Program-made: the position numbers and the translations under genes | Shown: piece by piece, positions 1-7,767 of the stretch | Layout of the letters: each line of letters starts with the position of its first letter | Numbering within the stretch: the stretch's first letter is position 1 | The notes under the pieces: model-generated | The model's database searches: none | Seen by the model: only the letters and a program-made list of their open reading frames with translations | What the model was told of the DNA's origin: nothing | NCBI RefSeq assembly: GCF_008304605.1 | Contig: NZ_PIJY01000007.1 | Span: 1-64,000, forward strand | Length of the DNA: 64,000 nt | From: Oceanobacillus polygoni | Lineage (GTDB): Bacteria > Bacillota > Bacilli > Bacillales > Amphibacillaceae | Direction: 5' to 3'

Positions 1-117
1 TTCTTCCATTGTTTTGCCACCGATTTTTTCTTCGGCATTATAAAATTTAAATGCTAGTGGGTTCGTAGATTGTGGACCTTCATATTGGATTTTATGAATA
101 TGGTTGAAAAAAGTCAT
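1..117 (-). CDS. xylA: Xylose isomerase, N-terminal part (cut by window edge)
   Basis: Only the first 39 codons are inside the window. The readable peptide has the early xylose isomerase stretch [16 protein letters not shown] followed by GGKTMEE, which is the usual beginning of the Bacillus enzyme. The enzyme interconverts D-xylose and D-xylulose in the cytoplasm. The ATG at 117 follows an AGGAGG ribosome site (about 124-134). Upstream lie a promoter, a XylR-type operator and a cre-like site, so induction by xylose and catabolite repression are expected. The context (XylR, beta-xylosidase, sugar importer) agrees. The catalytic region is outside the window. Confidence 0.88.
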   Translation of the reverse strand, partial: MTFFNHIHKIQYEGPQSTNPLAFKFYNAEEKIGGKTMEE

Positions 118-165
118 TGTTTATAGCCTCCTAAGTTTATGTTAGAAATTATAAAAAGATACAAC

Positions 166-179
166 TGTAACTGCTTTCA
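166..179 (-). promoter_or_regulatory. cre-like CcpA site in the xylA leader
   Basis: Read on the minus strand the site is TGAAAGCAGTTACA, one base from the cre consensus TGWAANCGNTNWCA (the central CG is CA). It lies between the xylA -10 box and the start codon, a position suited to catabolite repression by CcpA. Assigned by pattern only. Confidence 0.55.
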
Positions 180-186
180 TGATATA

Positions 187-215
187 ATTATATCACCGCT
201 TCATTAGTTCGTCCA
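187..215 (-). promoter_or_regulatory. xylA promoter
   Basis: On the minus strand a TGGACG -35 box and a TATAAT -10 box are separated by 17 bp, ahead of xylA. The -35 box lies inside the XylR-type operator, which fits repression by steric blocking. Confidence 0.6.
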
Positions 216-229
216 TCGAATAAACAAAG
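205..229. promoter_or_regulatory. XylR-type operator upstream of xylA
   Basis: The core GTTCGTCCATCGAATAAACA plus AAG shares its outer halves (GTTCGTC ... ATRAACAAAG) and its length with a second site at 4338-4360 next to xylR. It resembles the known Bacillus xyl operator (TTAGTTTGTT...CAACAAACTAA) and overlaps the xylA -35 region. Confidence 0.6.
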
Positions 230-424
230 TTAAATTATCAAATCCTTTAAATCATAATTTTACTCACGATTGGGTTACAATTTAGTGGAGTTATTCTACA
301 TTACTAAACCATTGATTCTACGTTGGACAACTTATACGGTTTCTCGTTATGGTAATAATATACTTAATCTAAATAGGTTTATATGGGACTATTAGATTCA
401 TTTCCCCCTAAGGAGGTCTTTCAT

Positions 425-1039
425 TTGAACAGTACAACGAGCACTATTTATAATATTTTAGAATGGATTACAAAATTCGCCTACGTCAACCTTTTATGGA
501 TTATTTTTACATTAGCTGGCGGTGTTATTTTTGGTTTTTACCCAGCTACCATTGCCATGTTCGCTATGGTTCGTGATTGGTTACGAGGCAAATCAGACCT
601 CCCTGTTTTGAAAACATATTGGGTCTATTACAAACGTGATTTTCTAAAAAGCAACTTGATGGGATTGTTCCTTAATATTCTTTTCGCCTTCATTATAATT
701 GATATCTATTACATACAAGTCAATATGAATGCCGCTTTAACTTGGACATATATTCCATTATTTGCATTTATGCTCTTTGTTGCTTTGTTTTTGTTTTACG
801 TTTTTCCTAGCTTTGTACATTATGATTTAAAAATAGTTCCACTTTTGAAAAACACACTATTAATTATGATAATCAGCCCAATACATAGCTTTTTGATGAT
901 GATATGTATCGTCTCTGTTTTTTTCATAATGCGCGCAATCCCTGCTTTATTCTTTATTTTCGGAAGTGTTACCTATGCTTTCATTACTACTTGGCTAAGC
1001 TTACATGCTTTCGATAGGATACAAGATAAAAAAGGATAA
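425..1039 (+). CDS. YesL-like DUF624 membrane protein
   Basis: A 204-residue protein with about five hydrophobic segments and the N-terminal signature of the YesL/DUF624 family (ILEWITKFAYVNLLW, then GFYPATIAMFA). The family is found beside CUT1 sugar ABC importers in Bacillus and Firmicutes; its role is not established, and an accessory role in sugar uptake is inferred. The start is the TTG at 425, placed 8 nt after AAGGAGGT (410-416). A longer frame from the ATG at 383 would run through this ribosome site. It diverges from xylA and converges on the importer operon. Confidence 0.75.
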   Translation: MNSTTSTIYNILEWITKFAYVNLLWIIFTLAGGVIFGFYPATIAMFAMVRDWLRGKSDLPVLKTYWVYYKRDFLKSNLMGLFLNILFAFIIIDIYYIQVNMNAALTWTYIPLFAFMLFVALFLFYVFPSFVHYDLKIVPLLKNTLLIMIISPIHSFLMMICIVSVFFIMRAIPALFFIFGSVTYAFITTWLSLHAFDRIQDKKG

Positions 1040-1046
1040 GATGTAT

Positions 1047-1100
1047 AAAGACCACCTCCCACTTCATACTATTGAAAAAATAGCAAGGTGGTCTTTCCTC
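1047..1100. terminator. Terminator between the DUF624 gene and the importer operon
   Basis: An 11-bp stem, AAAGACCACCT (1047-1057) with AGGTGGTCTTT (1086-1096), is followed by CCTCTT on the plus strand. It can serve both convergent units, but the T-tract is short. Confidence 0.6.
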
Positions 1101-1150
1101 TTAATCATTCTTATAGAATTAACCATTCAGTCCCTCCGGTCACATAACTA

Positions 1151-1972
1151 CTATCCTTTAACAGCACTTGCTGTAATTCCCTCCATAATCTTGTTACTAA
1201 AGAATAAAAATGCAACAATAATAGGAAGAACACTGATAACCAATGTAGCTCCAATTGCTCCCCAGTCCGTCATGTACTGGCCAATAAAGTTCTGAATTCC
1301 AACTGTGAGTGTCTTATATTTTTCAGAGCTGATAAAAGTATTGACAAATACGAACTCATTCCAGTTGTAAATCATATTGATAATAACGGTCGTGGACATT
1401 ATTGGTGCTGATATCGGCAGGATGATTCGGAAAAATAATCGATGAATCGAACTTCCATCAATGATTGCAGCTTCTTCAATTTCACGAGGTATTGTTGTAT
1501 AGAAGCCAAGTAATATCATCACTGTAATTGGTAAGTTATACGTTACATATGTAATGACGATGGACAATGGATTATCGATTAAATTAACATTTAAAAACAT
1601 GTTATATAAAGGAATTAATGCAGAATGAATCGGAATCATCAGACCAACCATAATTAATCCTAGTACGAGACTGCTTAACTTCCATTTCATTCTTGTAATC
1701 GCGAACGTTGCCATACTTGCAACTAGTATAGTAAGAACTGTTGCTAGCGCTGTAATCCATATGCTATTCCAAAAATAGGTTCCAATGCCACCATCAAATA
1801 CTTTTAAATAATTTTCCCATCTTGGTTCTAAAGGAAGAGCAAAAGGATTACCGGCAAAAATCTCCTGATTCGACTTTAAAGAGAACATAAACAACCATAA
1901 AATCGGGAAGATTTGGAATACAGCAACAAGACCTAAGCATACATAGAGTAGTGTGTAACCAATTCGACGCAT
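1151..1972 (-). CDS. ABC sugar importer permease, MalG/CUT1 type
   Basis: A 273-residue inner-membrane permease with six predicted helices. The cytoplasmic EAA loop that contacts the ATPase runs from EAA at 167-169 through IDG to ILP at 184-186. It is the third gene of an operon with a lipoprotein and a MalF-type permease; 15 nt separate it from the upstream permease, and a GGGGG ribosome site lies in that gap. Placement between xylA, xylR and a beta-xylosidase points to xylo-oligosaccharide uptake; the substrate is an inference. No ATPase gene is nearby, so a shared MsmX-type ATPase is expected from elsewhere. Confidence 0.85.
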   Translation of the reverse strand: MRRIGYTLLYVCLGLVAVFQIFPILWLFMFSLKSNQEIFAGNPFALPLEPRWENYLKVFDGGIGTYFWNSIWITALATVLTILVASMATFAITRMKWKLSSLVLGLIMVGLMIPIHSALIPLYNMFLNVNLIDNPLSIVITYVTYNLPITVMILLGFYTTIPREIEEAAIIDGSSIHRLFFRIILPISAPIMSTTVIINMIYNWNEFVFVNTFISSEKYKTLTVGIQNFIGQYMTDWGAIGATLVISVLPIIVAFLFFSNKIMEGITASAVKG

Positions 1973-1987
1973 ACGCTGAACCCCCTG

Positions 1988-2866
1988 TTAATATTGAATT
2001 TCATCTTTGCTGACGGTTAATTTACGAATAATTACCGTAACAATTAAGGTTATGATCAATAATAAGAATCCTATTGCACTACCATAACCAAAGTTATAAC
2101 TAGAGAAGGCTAATTTATACATATAGGATGCCATTACTTCACTTGCACCGTTTGGTCCCCCACCTGTCATAACATAAATTAAATCAAAGTATTTTAGCGA
2201 TCCAACAATAGATAAAACAATAGTCACTTTAAATACATTCATGATTAATGGTATTTTAATTTTTAATGCGATTTGCAGTGGTGTTGCCCCATCAATTTTA
2301 GCTGCTTCAATTAACGATTCAGGAATGTTCTTTAAGGCAGCATAATAAATTAAAATATAAAACCCAGCATATTGCCAAATAATCGGAACAAAAATTGCGT
2401 ATAGTACAATATTTGGATCGGCTAACCATGCAGGTGGATTATCAATACCTAAACCTAGTAAAATACTATTTAACATCCCATTTGAAGGGTTATAGACTTT
2501 AATCCATAGTTGCGCAATAGCAACAGAAGAAAGAAGCATTGGTATTAAATAGATTTTTCTCAAAAGGCTAGCACCTTTGATTTTGGAAGCTAATATTAGA
2601 GCAACAGCTAAATATCCAATTAAACTACATGCAGAAAACAATGCTAGTAAAAAGGAATGTAAGGTACTATCCCAAAACTTCGTATCCTGTAATGCAGCTA
2701 TATAATTATCCAAACCAATAAATTCCATTGCCCCGATACCATCCCAATCCATTAACCCAAAATACCCAGAAAGAATTAATGGAATAACAATAAGAACAGC
2801 AATTAACAGGAGTGCAGGAAACGTATATAAGATAATAATCCATTTATTGGACATGACTTTATTCAT
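1988..2866 (-). CDS. ABC sugar importer permease, MalF/UgpA type
   Basis: A 292-residue permease with six or more membrane helices and a typical EAA loop (IEAAKIDGATPLQIALKIKI, EAA near 187-189). It pairs with the MalG-type permease downstream to form the channel of a CUT1 sugar importer. The start chosen is the ATG at 2866 because GGAG lies 9 nt before it. An upstream in-frame ATG at 2881 overlaps that GGAG and has no clear ribosome site of its own. Sugar specificity cannot be read from the sequence; xylo-oligosaccharides are inferred from the neighbours. Confidence 0.85.
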   Translation of the reverse strand: MNKVMSNKWIIILYTFPALLLIAVLIVIPLILSGYFGLMDWDGIGAMEFIGLDNYIAALQDTKFWDSTLHSFLLALFSACSLIGYLAVALILASKIKGASLLRKIYLIPMLLSSVAIAQLWIKVYNPSNGMLNSILLGLGIDNPPAWLADPNIVLYAIFVPIIWQYAGFYILIYYAALKNIPESLIEAAKIDGATPLQIALKIKIPLIMNVFKVTIVLSIVGSLKYFDLIYVMTGGGPNGASEVMASYMYKLAFSSYNFGYGSAIGFLLLIITLIVTVIIRKLTVSKDEIQY

Positions 2867-2956
2867 ACCATTCAACTCCATAGTCTTATTAAGAGTGGAA
2901 AAGGACTATCCTAATGTTGATGGATACGCCCTTTTCTATTAAGTTATTGCTAGAAT

Positions 2957-4267
2957 CTATTCCTCTGCTGATAGCGTATCTTCATGTGTTTTTGCAAATC
3001 CCTCTGGTGTTACATCACCACCGAATAACGCTTGAATCATATCCAAATGTACTTGTGCAGCACTTGCACTCATTTGAACATCTGCATACAACGTGATATT
3101 AGTAGCTTCGTTTAAGTCATTTAATACATCTACATACATTTGTGGAAGGTCTAAAGAATCGGCATCCACTTTAGTTGCTGGAATTATCCCAACCTCTGTC
3201 ACAGCTTTTTCTCCCCATTGTTGTACAAAATAGGAAGCAAATGCTTTTGCCTCTTCTTTTACATCAGAGTTTTCCGATACGAATAAACCAACTCCTGGAC
3301 CACCTACATAGCTGTTACTATCCCCACTACCATCAACTGTTGGGAATTTAAAATAACCTACCGAATCTCTAAATTCTTGTGGTACATCCTCATTGGTTGT
3401 AAAGTTCGGTAGATCCCAAGTTGCAATCAAGTACATTGCCGCTTGCTCTCCCATAAACATACTTTTTGCTTCTTCATCTGCAAGACCATTAAACCCTTGT
3501 ACAAATGAACCCGATTCTACTAGTTTTTGAATCTCCTGTGCAGCTTGTACTAGAGCAGGATCTTCAAAAGAGACTTCACGATTAATGGCTTGTGTTAAAA
3601 CATCCTCTTCCCCAGCAAATCGATCAGCTAAATACATATACCACATCGATCCTGTCCATGCATCCCTATTACCAAGTGCAATTGGATTAACACCATTTTC
3701 ATTCAGTGTATCAACAATTTCATGTAGTTCTTCTATTGTTTGTGGCTCTTCTAAACTATACTCATCAAAAATTGCTTTGTTATAAAAGATAGTAGAAATA
3801 TTTAACTCCAGCGGTAGACCATATGCAGTATCATCAATTGAAAATGCTTCTGCAGTACCAGGTACAAAACTATCCGATAAATCGCTTTCAATAATATCAT
3901 CAACTGCTGCAAACATATTCCCATTCACATATGGTTCCATGTATCCTGCCGCCCAAGTCATACCAACATCAGGCAGTTCATTTGATGTAGATAACACTTT
4001 AATCTTATCTTTATATTGTTCATTGCTTAACACTTCAAGATCGATTGTAATTCCGTCATTTTCAGCTTCAAAATCTGTAATAATTTCATTTACAACTTTA
4101 TGATGCTGTGCAGAGCTCCCTTCTGGCCATAAGTGCATAAACTTTATTGATTTTGTATTGCCAGAGCTTGTACCATTACCTCCTGAATCCTCGCCACCAC
4201 AAGCAGCTAATAAAAAAATAGATGCAAAAAGTACTGTTAAAAATGTAACCGCTTTCTTCATTTTCAT
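2957..4267 (-). CDS. Sugar ABC importer substrate-binding lipoprotein
   Basis: A 436-residue extracytoplasmic binding protein of the CUT1 group. It begins with a lysine-rich signal peptide and lipobox LLAAC, then a Gly/Ser linker and a typical binding-protein fold (for example NKAIFDEYSLEEPQT and GEQAAMYLIATWDL). The first gene of the importer operon, it is probably the sensor of xylo-oligosaccharides. The start is the ATG at 4267, 5 nt after GGAGGGGG; a TTG further out lies inside that ribosome site and is rejected. A cre-like sequence sits in the first codons and a XylR-type operator 71 bp upstream, so xylose induction and CcpA repression are likely. Confidence 0.88.
   Translation of the reverse strand: MKMKKAVTFLTVLFASIFLLAACGGEDSGGNGTSSGNTKSIKFMHLWPEGSSAQHHKVVNEIITDFEAENDGITIDLEVLSNEQYKDKIKVLSTSNELPDVGMTWAAGYMEPYVNGNMFAAVDDIIESDLSDSFVPGTAEAFSIDDTAYGLPLELNISTIFYNKAIFDEYSLEEPQTIEELHEIVDTLNENGVNPIALGNRDAWTGSMWYMYLADRFAGEEDVLTQAINREVSFEDPALVQAAQEIQKLVESGSFVQGFNGLADEEAKSMFMGEQAAMYLIATWDLPNFTTNEDVPQEFRDSVGYFKFPTVDGSGDSNSYVGGPGVGLFVSENSDVKEEAKAFASYFVQQWGEKAVTEVGIIPATKVDADSLDLPQMYVDVLNDLNEATNITLYADVQMSASAAQVHLDMIQALFGGDVTPEGFAKTHEDTLSAEE
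4244..4257 (-). promoter_or_regulatory. cre-like CcpA site at the start of the lipoprotein gene
   Basis: The plus-strand sequence TGTAACCGCTTTCT matches the cre consensus TGWAANCGNTNWCA at 13 of 14 positions, with the central CG intact. It lies within the first codons of the binding-protein gene, a usual place for CcpA roadblock sites. Confidence 0.6.
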
Positions 4268-4337
4268 GAATACCCCCTCCAATATTATTTTTTGCTTATG
4301 AGCTATAAGCTAATCTTATAATACCAAAAACAACATC

Positions 4338-4360
4338 GTTCGTCTAGTCGATGAACAAAG
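4338..4360. promoter_or_regulatory. XylR-type operator between importer operon and xylR
   Basis: An imperfect palindrome, GTTCGTCTAGTCGATGAAC followed by AAAG. Seventeen of its 23 positions agree with the site before xylA (207-229). It lies in the divergent intergenic region and can control both the importer and xylR. Confidence 0.6.
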
Positions 4361-4361
4361 T

Positions 4362-4389
4362 TTGTGTTAGTATTAAATTATGCTATACT
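4362..4389 (+). promoter_or_regulatory. Probable xylR promoter
   Basis: TTGTGT (4362-4367) and TATACT (4384-4389) are separated by 16 bp, immediately after the XylR-type operator and about 34 bp before the xylR start. Confidence 0.45.
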
Positions 4390-4422
4390 ATTGTAAAAAA
4401 TGGGAGAAAGAGCTGAAATCAG

Positions 4423-5628
4423 ATGAAAACGAATAAAACATGGAACCAACACGTAGTTAAAAAAGAAAACAAATTCTTAGTTTTAGAAACAATTATTCAC
4501 AACTCCCCTATTTCAAGAGCAGATATTGCAACTTCTACTGGATTAAATAAAGGTACTGTTTCTTCACTAGTTAATGAGTTATTGGATGAAAAGTTAATCA
4601 ATGAATCAGGACCAGGCAAGTCTAGTGGTGGCAGAAGACCCGTTATGCTACTTTTCAATCAGCTTGCTGGTTATTCCATTGGGATTGACCTGGGGGTAAA
4701 TTATATTTTAGGGGTGTTAACAGATTTAAAGGGAAATATATGTGCTGAGAAACAAGTGAACTTCTCTAGTCTAACCTATGAAGAAATACTGGACAACGTA
4801 TATATGATTACGGATTCCCTTATTGCTGCTGCACCAAGCAGTCCATTCGATATTATCGGTATTGGTGTTGGCGTACCAGGTGTCGTTAATAAAGATAAAA
4901 AGATTCTACTTGCTCCTAACCTGAACTGGAGAAACGTCGACCTTAAATCAACACTCGAACAAAGATACCGTGTTCCTGTTACCATCGAAAACGAAGCCAA
5001 CGCTGGAGCATATGGCGAAAAAAACTTTGGAATTGGAAAAACGTTTAATAACATTATTTACGTTAGTGTTGGCATCGGTATTGGAGTTGGACTGATCCTA
5101 AACGGTCAGCTATATAGAGGAAATAATGGCTTCTCTGGAGAATTCGGACATATGACCATTGAGGTCAATGGATCAAAATGTAGTTGTGGAAGTGAAGGCT
5201 GCTGGGAATTATACGCATCAGAAAAATCGTTGTTACTAAATGCAGAACGTTTGGGATTAAAGCATGATGATTATAAAGACCTTTCGTTAGGAGCAGTTAT
5301 TGATCTTGCCCATAATGGTCAAACAGATGCTATTCAATTATTTGAAGAGATTGGAAAGTATTTAGGAGTAGGAATTAATAACATTATTAACATCTTTAAT
5401 CCAGAACAGGTGATTATAGGAAATAGAATGGCTGAAGCAGAGGAATTCTTAAAGAAACCGATGACAAACTGGATTCATAATCAATCATTATGGTTTAGTC
5501 AAAAGGATTTAAACATTAATTTTTCCAATTTACGTACCCACTCAACTGCTTTAGGTGTTGCTGCATTTTCTGCTGAGGAATTTTTATATCGTACCATTTA
5601 TGAGGATAAGGTAATTTCAGCGCTTTAG
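4423..5628 (+). CDS. xylR: Xylose-responsive ROK-family repressor
   Basis: A 401-residue protein with an N-terminal winged-helix DNA-binding domain (about 15-75, recognition region ADIATSTGLNKGTVSSLVNE) fused to a ROK sugar-kinase-like domain. The ROK zinc motif CSCGSEGCWE has cysteines at 253, 255 and 260, and GEFGHM lies near 240. In Bacillus such XylR proteins repress xylose genes until xylose binds. It is divergent from the importer and followed by the beta-xylosidase gene, with possible read-through. Family membership is clear. The xylose assignment rests on the neighbours and on the two operator-like sites. Confidence 0.88.
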   Translation: MKTNKTWNQHVVKKENKFLVLETIIHNSPISRADIATSTGLNKGTVSSLVNELLDEKLINESGPGKSSGGRRPVMLLFNQLAGYSIGIDLGVNYILGVLTDLKGNICAEKQVNFSSLTYEEILDNVYMITDSLIAAAPSSPFDIIGIGVGVPGVVNKDKKILLAPNLNWRNVDLKSTLEQRYRVPVTIENEANAGAYGEKNFGIGKTFNNIIYVSVGIGIGVGLILNGQLYRGNNGFSGEFGHMTIEVNGSKCSCGSEGCWELYASEKSLLLNAERLGLKHDDYKDLSLGAVIDLAHNGQTDAIQLFEEIGKYLGVGINNIINIFNPEQVIIGNRMAEAEEFLKKPMTNWIHNQSLWFSQKDLNINFSNLRTHSTALGVAAFSAEEFLYRTIYEDKVISAL

Positions 5629-5765
5629 TTCGAATGATTAATCAAAAAATAGTATAGCAAGTATTAAAATTGTATTCACGGATGCCGTCCATTTCAAGGT
5701 ATCCTAGCACGAAAAAAGAAAGCGCATACTGTCAGATGAATTTAATAACTTTTGAGGTGAATAAG

Positions 5766-7379
5766 ATGACAACTATACAAAATCCAATTTTAACAGGCTT
5801 TAATCCCGATCCTAGCATTTGTCGTTCCGGTGAAGATTACTACATTGCCGTTTCAACATTTGAATGGTTCCCAGGTGTTGGTATTTATCATTCTAAGGAT
5901 TTGAAAAATTGGCGTCTAGTTTCTAGACCTTTAAATCGTTTAAGTCAATTAAACATGATGGGAAATCCAAATTCAGGTGGTATCTGGGCTCCTGCACTTT
6001 CCTATAGTGATGGTAAGTTCTGGCTGATTTATACAGATGTTAAAGTAACGGAGGGGCAATGGAAGGATAGCCATAACTACCTCGTTACTTGTGATACAGT
6101 TGATGGAGAATGGTCTGAACCAATTCATATAAATAGCTCTGGCTTTGACCCTTCCCTGTTCCACGATGATGGTGGCAAAAAATATTTCTTAAATATGCTT
6201 TGGGATCACCGTGTCGGCAACCATAACTTTTATGGCATTGTCCTTCAAGAATATGATGCAGAGCAACAAAAACTGATTGGTAAAAAAGAAGTGATCTTTA
6301 AAGGCACCGACGTTATGTTAACGGAAGCACCACATCTGTACAAATTAAATGGTTACTACTATTTGTTAACGGCAGAAGGTGGTACAAAATATGATCACCA
6401 AGCTACTATTGCACGTTCTAAAAACCTTTTGGGGCCATATGAAGTTCACCCGGATAATCCATTAATTACTTCTATGCCAAACCCTAGAAATCCACTGCAA
6501 AAAGCAGGACATGCATCGATTGTACAAACTCATACAGACGAGTGGTTCTTGGTGCATTTAACTGGTCGCCCATTGCCAAAAGAAGGACAGCCTTTATTAG
6601 ACCCGCGAGGCTTCTGTCCGCTCGGCCGTGAGACGGCAATACAGCGTCTTGAATGGAAGAACGAGTGGCCATATGTGGTTGGTGGAAATGAACCTTCCCT
6701 TGAGATACAAGGTCCAGCAATTGAAGAAGTAAAATGGGAAAAAGAAAATGAAAAAGATGATTTTGACTCACAAACATTGGACTTAAACTTTCAAACATTA
6801 CGTATCCCTTTAGGTAATGAAATCGTCTCATTACATGAGAACCCAGGGCATTTACGTATTTACGGAAGAGAATCCTTAACATCTAAATTTACACAGGGAT
6901 TTGTTGCAAGACGTTGGCAACACTTTACTTTTACTGCAGAAACAAAACTAGCATTTAATCCAAATTCTTTCCAGCAAGCTGCAGGATTAGTAAACTACTA
7001 CAATACTGAAAACTGGACTGCTTTACAAATTACTTGGGATGAAGAAAAAGGTAGAGTACTAGCTTTGACAACCTGTGATAACTTTACTTTTGATCAACCA
7101 TTAAAGGATAAGCTAATTGAAATCCCTGCTCATGTAAAGGATGTTTATTTGCGGGTAGATGTTGACACGAACATTTATCACTATTCCTATTCATTTAACG
7201 GAGAGAACTGGGAGAGAATTCCTGTACCATTCTATTCCTACAAGTTATCAGATGACTACATTCGAGGCGGTGGATTCTTTACCGGAGCCTTTGTAGGTAT
7301 GCAATGCCAGGATACATCTGGTGAAAGTATACCGGCTGACTTTGATTACTTTATTTATAAACCGAACACGAATAGATAG
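5766..7379 (+). CDS. xynB: Beta-xylosidase, glycoside hydrolase family 43
   Basis: A 537-residue cytoplasmic enzyme that releases xylose from xylo-oligosaccharides. The N-terminal five-bladed propeller shows the three GH43 acidic residues: general base Asp15 in NPDPS, the pKa-setting Asp in GFDPSLF (about 126), and the general acid Glu in TEAPHLY (about 187). A C-terminal beta-sandwich domain (about 330-535) is typical of the xylosidase subgroup, and the length matches Bacillus XynB. There is no signal peptide, so imported oligosaccharides are cut inside the cell. The ATG at 5766 follows GAGGTG (5754-5759); the longer upstream frame (from 5670) has no ribosome site. Confidence 0.88.
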   Translation: MTTIQNPILTGFNPDPSICRSGEDYYIAVSTFEWFPGVGIYHSKDLKNWRLVSRPLNRLSQLNMMGNPNSGGIWAPALSYSDGKFWLIYTDVKVTEGQWKDSHNYLVTCDTVDGEWSEPIHINSSGFDPSLFHDDGGKKYFLNMLWDHRVGNHNFYGIVLQEYDAEQQKLIGKKEVIFKGTDVMLTEAPHLYKLNGYYYLLTAEGGTKYDHQATIARSKNLLGPYEVHPDNPLITSMPNPRNPLQKAGHASIVQTHTDEWFLVHLTGRPLPKEGQPLLDPRGFCPLGRETAIQRLEWKNEWPYVVGGNEPSLEIQGPAIEEVKWEKENEKDDFDSQTLDLNFQTLRIPLGNEIVSLHENPGHLRIYGRESLTSKFTQGFVARRWQHFTFTAETKLAFNPNSFQQAAGLVNYYNTENWTALQITWDEEKGRVLALTTCDNFTFDQPLKDKLIEIPAHVKDVYLRVDVDTNIYHYSYSFNGENWERIPVPFYSYKLSDDYIRGGGFFTGAFVGMQCQDTSGESIPADFDYFIYKPNTNR

Positions 7380-7385
7380 AAAGAA

Positions 7386-7411
7386 ACAGACCAGTGCCGC
7401 TGGTCTGTTTT
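7386..7411 (+). terminator. Terminator after xynB
   Basis: An 8-bp stem, ACAGACCA (7386-7393) with TGGTCTGT (7401-7408), is followed by a T-run directly downstream of the beta-xylosidase stop codon. Confidence 0.85.
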
Positions 7412-7690
7412 AATATGTTTAAAACCGGTACAATATAAGATCGATAGGCTAATATAAAACTATAAATTCATCGATGATCGATGATATGAAACTTCATTCA
7501 GTGGGCTTTCTTTCCCTTTCCACTTCTATAAGTCGCTTCCCCTGCTCTATCTTCTTTTACTTTTATCTTTCCTGCTTTTCAAACCATTAGAATTAAAGAA
7601 TCCTTTAATGCTTTAAACAAGGTCTCTTCCCCTATTATTGCATGCTTTACAAATAGCTAACAAATTTCTAAATAATTCATTAACGCTACC
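7412..7690. other. Intergenic stretch without a recognisable gene
   Basis: Frames are short and broken. The only structure noticed is ATCGATGATCGATGAT with flanking TTCAT/ATGAA at about 7468-7491, an imperfect palindrome that could be an operator. No gene is supported. Confidence 0.4.
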
Positions 7691-7694
7691 AATA

Positions 7695-7723
7695 TGGCAT
7701 TAATTTTAACGCATTGTTATAAT
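7695..7723 (+). promoter_or_regulatory. Probable promoter of the YhgE-like gene
   Basis: A TATAAT -10 box at 7718-7723 lies about 45 bp before the start codon. A weak -35 (TGGCAT) is 17 bp upstream. Confidence 0.4.
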
Positions 7724-7767
7724 TTGTACTATTATCGAAACAAAATTTAAAGTAAGGAAGCGAAACA

